Below the pieces are notes generated by a model. The model had not been told where the DNA came from. It did no database searches and was given only the letters and a program-made list of their open reading frames with translations. A program made the position numbers and the translations under genes. Of a stretch of DNA of 64,000 nucleotides, positions 53,624-63,185 are shown in pieces (the first letter of the stretch is position 1; each line of letters begins with the position of its first letter). The stretch lies in contig NZ_CP004394.1 in assembly GCF_000819565.1 (NCBI RefSeq), positions 1 to 64,000 on the forward strand, given 5' to 3'. This DNA is from Celeribacter indicus. GTDB taxonomy: Bacteria > Pseudomonadota > Alphaproteobacteria > Rhodobacterales > Rhodobacteraceae.

Positions 53624-54391
53624 TCAGATGCTGAATTCGCGCTTTTCCGTGGTCCGCTCCCAGGGCATCGCGATGCGGGCCGCGACCGAGACGCCGTAGT
53701 TCAGCAGGGCGGCCAGCGCGACGATGGCCACGAGCGCGGCAAAGACGCCGGCCGTGTTGAAATCGCCCGCCGCGCTCGACAGCAGGAAGCCGAGGCCCCG
53801 GTTGGAGGCCATCAGCTCGCCCACGACCGCGCCGATCAGCGCATAGGGCACGGAGATCCGCAGCCCGGCAAAGACCCAGGTGATCGCGGAGGGGATCACG
53901 ACCTTGGTCACGACATGCCCTTCCTTCGCGCCCATCAGCTTGAGGATCGCGATCATCTCGCGGCTCACGCTGCGCACCCCGGTGTAGGTGTTGAGGAAGA
54001 CGAGGAAGAAGCAGATCGTCGCGGTGAGCACGATCTTCATCTCGAGCCCGATCCCGAACCAGAGGATGAACAGCGGCGCGAGCGCCAGTTTCGGCAGGCT
54101 GTAGAAGGCCATGATGAACGGGTCGAGCACCTCCGCCAGCCGCTTCGCCCGACCGAGCAGAAGCCCCACGGCGATCCCCACGGCGGCGCCGAGAAGGAAG
54201 CCGAGGAAGGCCTCGAAGGCGGTGATGGCCGCGTGATAGAAGAGATCGCCGTTCGAGATCCAGCGGCCGAGCACATCGGCGACCTTGCTCGGTTTCGAGA
54301 TGAAGAATTCCGCGATCAGCGCACCGGAGGCGAATTCCCAGGCGAGGATGACCGCGACGAGGATCACCAGGCGGATCAGGATCAGTTTCAT
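53624..54391 (-). CDS. ABC importer permease, NitT/TauT class
   Basis: A 255-residue SsuC/TauC-like permease with about six membrane helices. The EAA loop reads ILKLMGAKEGHVVTKVVIPSAI, and ALIGAVVGELMASNRGLGFLL is typical of the class. It forms the channel for the binding protein and ATPase encoded upstream in the same operon. It is separated from the amidohydrolase gene by 87 bases, so the imported compound may be the hydrolase substrate. Known ligands of the class include sulfonates, pyrimidine precursors and aromatic acids. Confidence 0.9.
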   Translation of the reverse strand: MKLILIRLVILVAVILAWEFASGALIAEFFISKPSKVADVLGRWISNGDLFYHAAITAFEAFLGFLLGAAVGIAVGLLLGRAKRLAEVLDPFIMAFYSLPKLALAPLFILWFGIGLEMKIVLTATICFFLVFLNTYTGVRSVSREMIAILKLMGAKEGHVVTKVVIPSAITWVFAGLRISVPYALIGAVVGELMASNRGLGFLLSSAAGDFNTAGVFAALVAIVALAALLNYGVSVAARIAMPWERTTEKREFSI

Positions 54392-54394
54392 GGC

Positions 54395-55198
54395 TTACAC
54401 CGCCTCCTCTTCTGCGATATCCGGGGCCATCTCGTCCCAGAGTGTCGCGGTCAGTTCGACATAGCGCGGGTCGTGGCGCAGCCGCATGAGATCGCGCTCG
54501 CGTTCGAGCGGGATGTCGAGCACCGTGCGGATCGTGCCGGGACCGCGCGTGAAGATCGCGCAGCGATCGGCGAGCGCCACCGCCTCGTCGAGATCGTGGG
54601 TGACGAAGAGCACCGTCTTGCCCAGCGAGTGCACGATGCTGCGCAGCTCCATCTGCATGCGCAGGCGGAGCTGCGCATCGAGCGCCGCGAAGGGCTCGTC
54701 GAGCAGCAGTGTCTCCGGGCTGTAGGCCAGAAGCCGCGCCAGCGCGCAGCGCTTGCGCATCCCGCCGGAGAGCTGCGAGGGATAGCTGTCGACGAATTTC
54801 GTCAGGCCCACGAGATCCGCGAGTTCCGCCACCCTGTCCCGGCGCTCGCCGCGGGACAGGCCCGCGATCTCGAGCGGCACGGCGATATTCGCCGCCACCG
54901 TGCGCCAGGTCAGAAGGTGGTCGTTCTGCGTCATGTAGCCGACATGGCCGTTGTAGCCCTCCACGGGGTTGCCGTCGTAGAGAACCTTCCCGCCCGAGGG
55001 CGGGAAGATTCCGGCGATCATGTTGAGCAGGGTCGACTTGCCGCAGCCGGACGGCCCCACGAGGGTGATGAATTCGCCGCGCTCGACCGTCAGGTTGATA
55101 TCCCGCGAGGCCTCGACCGGGCCGTTGGGGGTCACGAAGGTCTTTGAGGCGTTTTCGAAGACGATGAGATCTGTCACTGGATCATCCACCCGCGTCAT
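54395..55198 (-). CDS. ABC importer ATPase, NitT/TauT class
   Basis: A 267-residue SsuB/TauB-like ATPase. Walker A is GPSGCGKST, the signature is QLSGGMRKRCALARLLA, and Walker B is LLLDEPFAALDAQLRL; FVTHDLDEAVALADR contains the switch His. GMRKR rather than GMRQR at the signature is seen in this class. I start at the ATG at 55198, which overlaps the binding-protein stop as ATGA. The adjacent permease is encoded three bases downstream. Confidence 0.92.
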   Translation of the reverse strand: MTRVDDPVTDLIVFENASKTFVTPNGPVEASRDINLTVERGEFITLVGPSGCGKSTLLNMIAGIFPPSGGKVLYDGNPVEGYNGHVGYMTQNDHLLTWRTVAANIAVPLEIAGLSRGERRDRVAELADLVGLTKFVDSYPSQLSGGMRKRCALARLLAYSPETLLLDEPFAALDAQLRLRMQMELRSIVHSLGKTVLFVTHDLDEAVALADRCAIFTRGPGTIRTVLDIPLERERDLMRLRHDPRYVELTATLWDEMAPDIAEEEAV

Positions 55199-56247
55199 TC
55201 GAGCAGCGCCGTCGCGGCAGTCGTCGCCTCGTCGGTGACCGTCTCGGAGATGAGGTTCTCGTCGATCTGCTGGTCCGAGAAGCGGTTGTAGAAGGCGATG
55301 ACGTCCCGCATCGTCTGATCGTCCATGTCGAGCGTCGTGGGCACGCTCATGGTCTGGTCCTCCCACACGCGCTGGAACAGGTCGCGGTCCATGTCGGAAT
55401 AATAGCCGTCGTACACGGCCTGCCCGACCTCGGCGTTGCGCTCCGGGTCGTGAACCGCATCCATCGCCATCTTCAGCGCCGCGGCCAGCCGTGCCGCGGT
55501 GTCGGGGTTGTCCTCGAGCCAGCCGTCGCGGGCCATCATCCCGATGTAGAAATAGCCGTCGAGCGCGGGCAGCTCGCCTGCCGCCATGTTGATGAGGATC
55601 ACGCCGTCGACTTCCTGTTCGGCGATGTGGATATGCGGCGGCGAGGTGGAGAAGCCGTCGATCTGGCCGGCCTGCATCGCGCTCATGTAGGTCGCCGCGT
55701 TGTTGCCCATGGCGACGAGTTCCACGTCGCGGTCGGGATCGAAGCCCGCCTCCGCGATCACATAGCGCGCCGCCTGGTCGGCGCCGCTGCCCGGACCGGA
55801 GATCGCGATGCGCGCGCCCTTGAGCGCGGCGAGCTTCTCCTCGAGCGGACTGTCCTTGGTGACGCCATGTTCCTCGGCCCAGTCACGGGTGACGACGATG
55901 CTGCTGGTGAGCTGCCGCACGATCGGGGCGAAGATCTTGATCGGAACGCCCTGCTCGCGGGACTTGAAGGCGGTCGCGGTGGAGCCGAGGTAGACATCCG
56001 CATCCCCGCTCACCATCGCGGCGAGCGCCTTGGAGCCGGAGCCGGTGCGCACCTCCTCGATCTCGAGGCCGAGATCGTCGAAATAGCCCATCGTGTTCGC
56101 GGCGAAATAGGTCAGGAACGCGAAGCTCTTGGTGGAGTGGCTCATCACCACCTTCTGATCCTGGGCGGCGGTCGGGGCGGCTGCCGCCAGGCCGGTGAAT
56201 ACGACCGACATGACCTTGCATGCCGTCATCAGTCTTGTCTTGAACAT
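55195..56247 (-). CDS. ABC importer binding protein, NitT/TauT (NMT1/THI5-like) class
   Basis: A 350-residue periplasmic protein with signal peptide ending near AAAAPTAA before QD. The SsuA-like core is visible: FLTYFAANTMGYFDDLGLEI, then GDADVYLGSTATAF and GARIAISGPGSGADQAARY. It starts at the ATG at 56247, preceded by GGAGGATC. It delivers an unidentified ligand to the permease and ATPase encoded immediately downstream. Confidence 0.9.
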   Translation of the reverse strand: MFKTRLMTACKVMSVVFTGLAAAAPTAAQDQKVVMSHSTKSFAFLTYFAANTMGYFDDLGLEIEEVRTGSGSKALAAMVSGDADVYLGSTATAFKSREQGVPIKIFAPIVRQLTSSIVVTRDWAEEHGVTKDSPLEEKLAALKGARIAISGPGSGADQAARYVIAEAGFDPDRDVELVAMGNNAATYMSAMQAGQIDGFSTSPPHIHIAEQEVDGVILINMAAGELPALDGYFYIGMMARDGWLEDNPDTAARLAAALKMAMDAVHDPERNAEVGQAVYDGYYSDMDRDLFQRVWEDQTMSVPTTLDMDDQTMRDVIAFYNRFSDQQIDENLISETVTDEATTAATALLE

Positions 56248-56400
56248 TTGATCCTCCCTGTTCGTGGCCCGGCGACATATCCTCCTTGCCGGGCCAGCCT
56301 CCGCCCCTGGCACGGGGCGGACAGGGAGGACTGACGCAAGTGCGGTGCCATGCTGCGCGTGGCATCGTCCGGGAGGGACAGGGCGGGGTTTCGCGCCGTG

Positions 56401-57456
56401 TTACCAGCGGGTTCTCAGGCGGGAGAAAACCGTCGGTGCGGTGAACATCACGATGACGTAGCGGGTGACATGGGCGATGGTGACATAGGCCACGCTTTGC
56501 CCGATCGCCAGCGCCAGAAGGCTCATTTCCATCATCCCGCCGGGCGCATAGCCGAGGAACGCCTCGAAAAAGGCGATGTCCGCGGCCTGGAGCGCCACCA
56601 CCGCGATCGCGGCGGAGATTGCCAGCGCGATCAGCGACGAGATCATCCCGTGCAGCATGCTGAGCGCGGCGGAGGCGAAGGAGACGCCGGCGAAGCGGGC
56701 GCCGACGCCCGTGCCGAGGACAAATTGCGCGGACAGGGACAGGAGTGTCGGCGGCCCGCTCTCCACCGCGCCCGCGAGATGCGCCGTCGCGCTCAGGAAC
56801 AGCGGGCCGAGCAGGTAGCGCGCGGGAAAGCGCAGCACCCTGCCGAGGAAGGGTCCGGCGACGGCGCAGCCCAGAAGGACGAGGCCGCCGGCGGGGGAGA
56901 TGTCGCTCAGATGGGTGACCGGCCGCGGGATCGCGCGGCCCGAGACGCCGAGCATCAGCACGAGCGTGAGCGCGAGGAACAGCACCGACACGAGGATGCG
57001 CATCGAATGCGAGAGCGCGATTTGCCGCGTGTCGCCGCCGTATTCCTCGCCAAGGATGATCATGTCGTTGAGCCCGCCCGGCACGCTCGAGAAGAAGGAG
57101 GTGACGGGGTCGCGCCGGGCGATCCTTCGGAAATAGGCATAGTTCACGCCGCTCGAGAGGGCGACGTAGAACGGGATGAGGCCGAGCGAGAGCGCCCAGG
57201 CGCCGGCATTGCGGAAGATCTCCGGCAGGAAGGCGGAACCGAGCATCACCCCGAGCACCGGCAGCGCGATCGGCCGCAGCACGTCGGGGCCGAGGATGGG
57301 CGCGCCGGCAATGGCGAAGACGGCGTTGAACAGCATCGGGCCGAGGAACCACGGCAGCGGGCTTCCGATCCACTGGAAGCAAAAGCCCCCGACGAGGCCG
57401 AGGGCGGCGGCGAGCCCGTATCCGGTGAGGCGCGGTCCTATGGTGTCACTCTTCAT
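56401..57456 (-). CDS. AbrB-family (ammonia monooxygenase-associated) membrane protein
   Basis: A 351-residue integral membrane protein with about ten hydrophobic segments and the repeated AbrB/DUF-type duplication. The two matching blocks are GFCFQWIGSPLPWFLGPMLF and GRVLRFPARYLLGPLFLSA, and FSSVPGGLNDMIILGEEYGG and FLGYAPGGMMEMSLLALAIG also mirror each other. The family is usually labelled a putative ammonia monooxygenase or transcriptional regulator, but the topology is that of a transporter. I start at the ATG at 57456, overlapping the end of the SDR gene by 11 bases. Substrate unknown. Confidence 0.82.
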   Translation of the reverse strand: MKSDTIGPRLTGYGLAAALGLVGGFCFQWIGSPLPWFLGPMLFNAVFAIAGAPILGPDVLRPIALPVLGVMLGSAFLPEIFRNAGAWALSLGLIPFYVALSSGVNYAYFRRIARRDPVTSFFSSVPGGLNDMIILGEEYGGDTRQIALSHSMRILVSVLFLALTLVLMLGVSGRAIPRPVTHLSDISPAGGLVLLGCAVAGPFLGRVLRFPARYLLGPLFLSATAHLAGAVESGPPTLLSLSAQFVLGTGVGARFAGVSFASAALSMLHGMISSLIALAISAAIAVVALQAADIAFFEAFLGYAPGGMMEMSLLALAIGQSVAYVTIAHVTRYVIVMFTAPTVFSRLRTRW

Positions 57457-58333
57457 CTGCGGGGTCGGACATGGCCCCGGCCGCGCCGGGCTCCAGCGCG
57501 CCATGGGTGATCGGGGCGGCGGCGAAGGCCGCGAGAATGGGGCGGATGCGGCCGAGGAAGCGGTCGCGCGAGCGCGGCGTCGGCAGCACATAGAGGTCGC
57601 CCGCCTCGATCCCGGCGAGCGCGGCCTCTGCCAAAGCCTCGGGCGTCAGCACGGCGGAGAGGTCGGGGCCGCTGCCGATCCTGCTGCGCTCGTCGGCATT
57701 GCCCTCGGCCTCGAACACACCGAGCGCGCGCCGGCCCATGTCCGTAAGCACGACGGAGGGACAGAGGAGCGTCACGCCGATGCCGCCGTGGCCCGCGAGG
57801 TCGAGATCGGCGCGCAGCGTCTCGGTGAGGGCGACGACCGCATGCTTGGCGCTGCTGTAATCGGCCGAGCCGGGCACGGTCGAAAGCCCGGACATCGAGG
57901 CGGTGGTCACGACGGTGCCGCTGCCCTGGGCGATGAACTGCGGCACGAATTCCTGAATGCCATGCACCACGCCCCAGTAATTCACGTCATAAAGCGCGCG
58001 CCAGCTGTCGCGGTCGATGGTCCAGACCGGCTGCATTCCGGGATAGATCCCGGCATTGTTGACGAGGATGTCGACGCGGCCCTCGGTCGCGAGCACCGTC
58101 TCGCGCAGGCGGCGCATGTCCTCGGGCCGGGACACGTCGGTCGGGACCGTGCGCACCGAATGGCCCGCTGCGGCGAGCCGGGCGGCGGCGGCGTCGAGCG
58201 TCCCGGTGTCTCGGTCGGCCAGCACCACGCGCAGCCCGCGGCCGAGGAAGGCCGCGGCGAGCGCGAAGCCGATCCCCGCCGCCCCGCCGGTGACGACGGC
58301 GACCTGTCCGGGGTGCAGGACCGCGCCGCTCAT
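57446..58333 (-). CDS. Short-chain dehydrogenase/reductase
   Basis: A 295-residue classical SDR: cofactor motif TGGAAGIGFALAAAF with VVLADRDTGTLDAA, NAG motif ILVNNAGIYPG, catalytic Ser in TTASMSGLSTV and Tyr/Lys in DYSSAKHAVVAL. The ADRD sequence after beta-2 favours NAD. It begins within the livM stop codon (ATGA), so it is cotranscribed with the Liv-type importer and likely oxidises the imported compound or a product. Substrate unknown. Confidence 0.87.
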   Translation of the reverse strand: MSGAVLHPGQVAVVTGGAAGIGFALAAAFLGRGLRVVLADRDTGTLDAAAARLAAAGHSVRTVPTDVSRPEDMRRLRETVLATEGRVDILVNNAGIYPGMQPVWTIDRDSWRALYDVNYWGVVHGIQEFVPQFIAQGSGTVVTTASMSGLSTVPGSADYSSAKHAVVALTETLRADLDLAGHGGIGVTLLCPSVVLTDMGRRALGVFEAEGNADERSRIGSGPDLSAVLTPEALAEAALAGIEAGDLYVLPTPRSRDRFLGRIRPILAAFAAAPITHGALEPGAAGAMSDPADEE

Positions 58334-59292
58334 CGTTTCAGCCTTTCCGCGAGTTCGCCGATCACGCCGCGCCGGAACAGCATGACGCAGAGGACGAAGA
58401 CGAAGCCGGTGATCACCGGCGCCGGGAAGGAGGAGGTCGCGAGGAAGCTCTCGAGCCCGACGACGATGGCCGCGCCGGCGAGCGGACCGTAGAACCGGCC
58501 GATCCCGCCGAGCAGCGTCATCAGCACCACCTGCCCGGAGAGGTGGAAGCTCACGTCCTCGAGCACCGCGAACTGGAAGACGAGCGTCTTGGTCCCGCCG
58601 GCGAGGGCAGCGATCACGGCAGAGATGACGAAGGCCGCGAGCTTGTAGCGGGCGACGTCGTAGCCGAGCGAGATCGCGCGGTTCTCGTGGTCGCGGATGG
58701 CGCGCAGCACATGGCCGAAGGGCGAATGCACCGTGCGCCACAGCACGAACATGCCGAAGATGAAGACGCAGAGCACGAAGACGTAGATATTCGCGGGCAC
58801 GCCGAGGTCGATCAGGCCGAAGAGATGGCCGCGGGGCACGCCCTGGATGCCGTCCTCGCCATGGGTGAAGGGCATCTGATGCGCGATGAAGGAAACCAGC
58901 TCGGCCATGGCGAGCGTGATCATCGCGAATTCGATGCCCTTGCGCCGGATCGCGAGCAGGCCGATCACCGTGCCGAGCGCGGCGGCGACCACCATGCCGG
59001 TGCCGAGGGCGGCGAGCGGGCCGAAGCCCCAGACCTTCGCGGCATGGGCGGTGAGATAGGCCCCCGCCCCCCAGAAGGCGGCATGGCCGAAGGACAGCAG
59101 GCCGGCATAGCCGAACAGCAGGTTGAAGGTCGCCGCGAAGAGCGCGTAGCACATCAGCTTCATGACGAAGACGGGGTAGATCACCTGCGGGGCGAGGCCC
59201 AGAAGGATCAGGATGAGGACGGTGCCGATCAGGGTGCGGCGGTCGCCGCCGCGTATGACCCGGTTGCCGGAGGTGACGCTGGTATCGGACAT
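58330..59292 (-). CDS. livM: Branched-chain amino acid-type ABC permease (LivM)
   Basis: A 320-residue HAAT-class permease with about ten hydrophobic segments. MKLMCYALFAATFNLLFGYA, LLSFGHAAFWGAGAYLTAHA and RRKGIEFAMITLAMAELVSF are typical of LivM, as is the C-terminal LLGGIGRFYGPLAGAAIVVG. It pairs with LivH encoded three bases upstream. Family members import branched-chain amino acids but also many organic and aromatic acids, so the symbol marks class rather than substrate. Confidence 0.91.
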   Translation of the reverse strand: MSDTSVTSGNRVIRGGDRRTLIGTVLILILLGLAPQVIYPVFVMKLMCYALFAATFNLLFGYAGLLSFGHAAFWGAGAYLTAHAAKVWGFGPLAALGTGMVVAAALGTVIGLLAIRRKGIEFAMITLAMAELVSFIAHQMPFTHGEDGIQGVPRGHLFGLIDLGVPANIYVFVLCVFIFGMFVLWRTVHSPFGHVLRAIRDHENRAISLGYDVARYKLAAFVISAVIAALAGGTKTLVFQFAVLEDVSFHLSGQVVLMTLLGGIGRFYGPLAGAAIVVGLESFLATSSFPAPVITGFVFVLCVMLFRRGVIGELAERLKR

Positions 59293-59295
59293 GGT

Positions 59296-60165
59296 TCAGC
59301 CCTCCCGTGCCGCGTAGCTGCTGGGCCGGATCAGCAGGACCGCGGCCATGACGATGAAGATGACGATATAGGAGCCCTGGGGATAGATGACCTTCGTGAG
59401 CCCCTCGACGATGCCGAGCGCATAGCCCGCGACGATCGCCCCGCGGATCGAGCCCATGCCGCCGATCACCACGATCCCGAAGACGAGGATCAGCAGGTTG
59501 GAGCCCATGTGCGGGCTGACCTGGAACACCGGCGCGGCCAGCACGCCGGCGAGACCGGCGAGCCCCGCGGCCCCCGCGTAGGTGAGCGTCACGAGCAGCG
59601 GCACGTTGACGCCGAAGACCTGCACGAGCGGCGCGTTCTCCGTCGAGGCGCGCAGATATGCGCCGAGCCGGGTGCGCTCGATGAAATACCATGTGGCGAG
59701 GCAGACGGCGAGCGAGGCACCGACGATCCAGAGCCGGTAGATCGGGAAATAGATGCCGGCGATCTGCACCGCGCCGCGCAGTTCGGGCGGCGGCGGATAG
59801 GGGCGGCTCGAGGAGCCGAACCAGTAGCGGAACAGCCCCTCGAGGATGAGCGTCAGCCCGAAGGTGAGGAGCAGCCCGTAGATCGGATCGAGCGTGCGCA
59901 GGCGCGAGAGCATCGTGCGTTCGATCACCGCGCCGAACAGGCCGACGGCGAGCGGCGCCAGGATGAGCGCGGCCCAGTAGTTGATCCCGAACCAGTGCAG
60001 CGCGAGATAGGCCGAGAAGGCCCCGAGCATGTAGAGCGCGCCATGGGCGAAGTTGACGATATGCAGCATCCCGAAGATCACCGCCATTCCGAGCGACAGC
60101 AGCGCATAGAAGGAGCCGTTGATCAGCCCGACCAGCAATTGCCCGACGATCATGGTCGTGTTCAT
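59296..60165 (-). CDS. livH: Branched-chain amino acid-type ABC permease (LivH)
   Basis: A 289-residue permease starting with VGQLLVGLINGSFYALLSLG and VIFGMLHIVNFAHGALYMLG, the standard LivH N-terminus. The conserved RAIRDH-like loop appears here as LRASTENAPLVQVFGVNV, and FGIVVIGGMGSIRGAIVAGY is at the end. GGAGG for this gene lies inside the 3' end of livF. Forms the membrane channel with LivM. Confidence 0.92.
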   Translation of the reverse strand: MNTTMIVGQLLVGLINGSFYALLSLGMAVIFGMLHIVNFAHGALYMLGAFSAYLALHWFGINYWAALILAPLAVGLFGAVIERTMLSRLRTLDPIYGLLLTFGLTLILEGLFRYWFGSSSRPYPPPPELRGAVQIAGIYFPIYRLWIVGASLAVCLATWYFIERTRLGAYLRASTENAPLVQVFGVNVPLLVTLTYAGAAGLAGLAGVLAAPVFQVSPHMGSNLLILVFGIVVIGGMGSIRGAIVAGYALGIVEGLTKVIYPQGSYIVIFIVMAAVLLIRPSSYAAREG

Positions 60166-60168
60166 GGT

Positions 60169-60882
60169 TCAGACCTCCAGATATGTTCCGAGCGCGTCGG
60201 GATCGGCCGCCACCTCGTCACGGGTGAGTTCGGCCACGACCGCGCCGTTCTCGAGCACGAAGAAGCGGTCCGCGATCCGGGCGGCGAAGCGGAAATTCTG
60301 TTCGACGAGCAGGATGGTGTGGCCCATCTCCTTGAGCCTGGTCAGCAGCTTGCCGATCCGCTCGACGATCACCGGGGCGAGACCTTCGGTCGGCTCGTCG
60401 AGCAGCAGCACGTTCGCGCCGGTCCTGAGCACCCGCGCGATGGCGAGCATCTGCTGTTCGCCGCCCGAAAGCTGGGTGCCGGAACTGTCGCGGCGCTCGT
60501 ACAGGTTGGGGAACATCTCGTAGATCTGTTCAAGGCTCATGCCGCCCTCCGCGACGGCCGGGGGCAGGAACAGGTTTTCCTCGACGCTCAGGCTGGCGAA
60601 GATGCCGCGCTCCTCCGGGACATAGCCGATCCGGGTGCGCGCGACCCTGTGCACCGGCAGCGCCATGAGATCCTGTCCGCGCAGGCGGATCGCGCCCTGC
60701 CGCTTGCGGATCAGCCCGACGATGCTGCGCAGCGTCGTGGACTTGCCCGCGCCGTTGCGCCCCAGGATCGTGACGGTCTCGCCCTCGTGCAGGTCGAGCG
60801 TGACGCCGAACAGGGCCTGGCTTTCGCCATACCACGCCTCGAGCCCCTCGACGGTCAGGATGGGATCAGCGGTCATCGTCAT
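60169..60882 (-). CDS. livF: Branched-chain amino acid-type ABC ATPase (LivF)
   Basis: A 237-residue ATPase. Walker A is GRNGAGKST, the signature is LSGGEQQMLAIARVL and Walker B is LLLDEPTEGL. GYVPEERGIFASLSVEENL is the LivF-specific stretch after the Q-loop. The start at 60882 overlaps the livG stop as ATGA; a second ATG at 60876 is in frame. Works with LivG to power the importer. Confidence 0.93.
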   Translation of the reverse strand: MTMTADPILTVEGLEAWYGESQALFGVTLDLHEGETVTILGRNGAGKSTTLRSIVGLIRKRQGAIRLRGQDLMALPVHRVARTRIGYVPEERGIFASLSVEENLFLPPAVAEGGMSLEQIYEMFPNLYERRDSSGTQLSGGEQQMLAIARVLRTGANVLLLDEPTEGLAPVIVERIGKLLTRLKEMGHTILLVEQNFRFAARIADRFFVLENGAVVAELTRDEVAADPDALGTYLEV

Positions 60883-61673
60883 GCCTCCGTGCCGATATAG
60901 GCTTCGCGGACCTGCGGGTTTGCGGACACCTGCGCATAGCTGCCCTCGGCGATCACCTCCCCGCGCTGGAGCACCGTGATGCGGTCGCAGAGGTTGCGCA
61001 CCACGGACAGGTTGTGTTCCACCATGAGGATCGTGCGGCCGTCGGAGATGCGCCGGATCAGCTCCACGACCCGCTCCACATCCTCATGCGCCATCCCCGC
61101 CATCGGTTCGTCGAGCAGCAGGAGGTCGGGATCGACCGCGAGCGTCGTGGCGATCTCGAGCATCCGCTTGCGCCCGTAGCTGAGGTTGACCGCCAGCGTG
61201 TCGCGCTCCGCCGCGAGCCCGACCTCCGCCAGGAGCTCCGCGACCCGCGCGTCGAGCCGGTCGAGCCGCGATTCCGGGCTCCAGAACTGGTACGCCAGCC
61301 CGGCCTTGCGCTGGAGCGCGACGCGGACATTCTCGTGCACGCTGAGATGGGCGAAGGTCGCGGAGATCTGGAAGGAGCGGATCATGCCGCGGCGCGCGAC
61401 CTGCGTCGGCCCCGCGCCGGTGATGTCCGTGCCGCGATATTCGATGCGGCCCTCGGTCGGCTTCAGGAAGCCCGACAGCATGGAAAAGACGGTGGTCTTG
61501 CCCGCGCCGTTCGGGCCGATCAGCGCATGGATGCTGCCCTCCTCCACGCGGATGTCGACGCCCTTCACCGCGACGAAGGCGCCGAACCGGCGGCCCAGGC
61601 CGCTGACGTTCAGGATAGGTGCGGGTGCCGCTCCGCCGGGCGCGGCGCGGGATCGTTCGGCTGTGCTGACCAT
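60879..61673 (-). CDS. livG: Branched-chain amino acid-type ABC ATPase (LivG)
   Basis: A 264-residue ATPase. Walker A is GPNGAGKTT; FQISATFAHLSVHENV follows the Q-loop; the signature is unusually NLSYGRKRMLEIATTLA (SYGRK in place of SGGQQ, as often in LivG); Walker B is LLLDEPMAGM. I start at the ATG at 61673, seven bases after GGAG. It follows the binding-protein gene by 62 bases. Confidence 0.92.
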   Translation of the reverse strand: MVSTAERSRAAPGGAAPAPILNVSGLGRRFGAFVAVKGVDIRVEEGSIHALIGPNGAGKTTVFSMLSGFLKPTEGRIEYRGTDITGAGPTQVARRGMIRSFQISATFAHLSVHENVRVALQRKAGLAYQFWSPESRLDRLDARVAELLAEVGLAAERDTLAVNLSYGRKRMLEIATTLAVDPDLLLLDEPMAGMAHEDVERVVELIRRISDGRTILMVEHNLSVVRNLCDRITVLQRGEVIAEGSYAQVSANPQVREAYIGTEA

Positions 61674-61735
61674 CGTCGAACTCCGGAAAGGTGGTGGTGA
61701 GGCGAACGGTCCGCGGACCGTCCGTCCCACGGGTT

Positions 61736-62956
61736 TCAGTTGCCGACGAGCGGGCAGCCGCTGTCCTCGGGTGCGACATTGGCGACCTCGCCCGGCAGCA
61801 CCTCGATCACGTCGAAATAATCCCCGGGCCCTTCGGACTGGTCCGGCGCCTTGATCCGCGCGAGATACATGTCGTGGGAATGCAGCCCGTTGTCGAGGAT
61901 GTGCCCGCTGCTCGCGAAGGCGTCGTTGATCTCCTGCTCCTTCAGCCAGTCGAGCACGGTGTCGGCGTCATCCGTGCCGGTGGCGTCCACCGCCTTCAGG
62001 TAGTTGAGCGCCGCCGAATAGGTGCCGGCCTGAAGGCTGCTCGGGGTGGTGCCGTGGCGCTCCGCGAAGGCCTCGAGCCAGGCGCGGCCTTCCTCGTTGC
62101 GGTACATGTTGTATTGCGACAGCACCTGCACGCCCTGCATCACGTCGAGGCCGTTGGCGTCGATCACATCCGTCGTCAGCGCGGCGGCGAGAAGCTGCAC
62201 CCCCGGCGTGACGCCGAATTCCATCGCCTGCCGCACGGCGGTGCCGAGATCGGTGCCGGCATTGGCGAGCATGATGCCCTTCGCGCCGGAGGCCTGTGCC
62301 TGGAGCAGGTAGGAACTCATGTCGGGCGTGTTGAGCGGATGACGCACCACCCCGACGATCTCCCCGCCCATCCGTTCGATGGAATTCGTGAAGGTCTCGA
62401 TGATCGAATCCCCCAGGGCGTAGTCGACCGCGATGATGAAGAAGCTGTCGAGCCCCTCGTCGATCATCTGCTGGGTCACGACCTTGTCCGCCGCGGAGAA
62501 GACGCTGTATTGCCATTGCACCGAACGCGGCGCGCAGTCCTCGCCGCTCAGCGCCGCCGAGGCGGAGGTGTGCAGCACAAGCTTGTTGTTGTTCTTCACC
62601 AGCTCGTTGACCGCAAGGCTCACCGCCGAGTTGCCGATGTCCATGATCACGTCCACGCCGTCCGCATCATACCATTTGCGCGCGATGCTCACGCCCACGT
62701 CGGGTTTGTTCTGGTGGTCGGCGAAGACGATCTCCACCGGCACGCCGGCGACCTCGCCGCCGAATTCCTCGGCCGCCATGCGCGCGGCCTCCACGGAGCC
62801 CTCGCCCGCCATGTCGGCATAGAGGCCGCTGCGGTCGTTGAGCACGCCGATCCGCACCACCCCGTCGGAGATCGCGTCCTGTGCCGTCGCCGGGCCGGCC
62901 GCGCCGAACAGCGCGGCGGCAAGGGCGATCGGGCTGAGAAGGGTCGTCTTGGTCAT
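61736..62956 (-). CDS. Liv-type ABC importer binding protein
   Basis: A 406-residue type-I periplasmic binding protein with signal peptide ending GAAGPATA before QD. The mature start VVRIGVLNDRSGLYADMAGE followed by AARMAAEEFGGEVAGV is the HAAT/LivJ pattern. A cysteine pair (SGEDCAPRS and EDSGCPLVG) may form a disulfide. In this subgroup ligands are often organic or aromatic acids rather than leucine. First gene of the livKGFHM-SDR-AbrB operon, preceded by GGAGAG and divergent from the amidohydrolase at 63186. Confidence 0.9.
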   Translation of the reverse strand: MTKTTLLSPIALAAALFGAAGPATAQDAISDGVVRIGVLNDRSGLYADMAGEGSVEAARMAAEEFGGEVAGVPVEIVFADHQNKPDVGVSIARKWYDADGVDVIMDIGNSAVSLAVNELVKNNNKLVLHTSASAALSGEDCAPRSVQWQYSVFSAADKVVTQQMIDEGLDSFFIIAVDYALGDSIIETFTNSIERMGGEIVGVVRHPLNTPDMSSYLLQAQASGAKGIMLANAGTDLGTAVRQAMEFGVTPGVQLLAAALTTDVIDANGLDVMQGVQVLSQYNMYRNEEGRAWLEAFAERHGTTPSSLQAGTYSAALNYLKAVDATGTDDADTVLDWLKEQEINDAFASSGHILDNGLHSHDMYLARIKAPDQSEGPGDYFDVIEVLPGEVANVAPEDSGCPLVGN

Positions 62957-63185
62957 TGGATGTCTCTCCCTGTTGTCTGGCGTCCCTGTCATCCGCAGGG
63001 CTGGTCCTCCTCGCCCGCGCGATGCGCCATTTCCGGGACACCCCCGGTCTCAAGCAATGGACGTGCCATATCGCGCCGCGCCGGTCCGGCGGCCTGCCGG
63101 GGCGAAAAGGCACGCGGATTGCATCTCCCGGCACGGCTCCGCGGCAGCGGCGGGGGCGTTTGGGCGAGGAGGAGGCGCGCAGGTC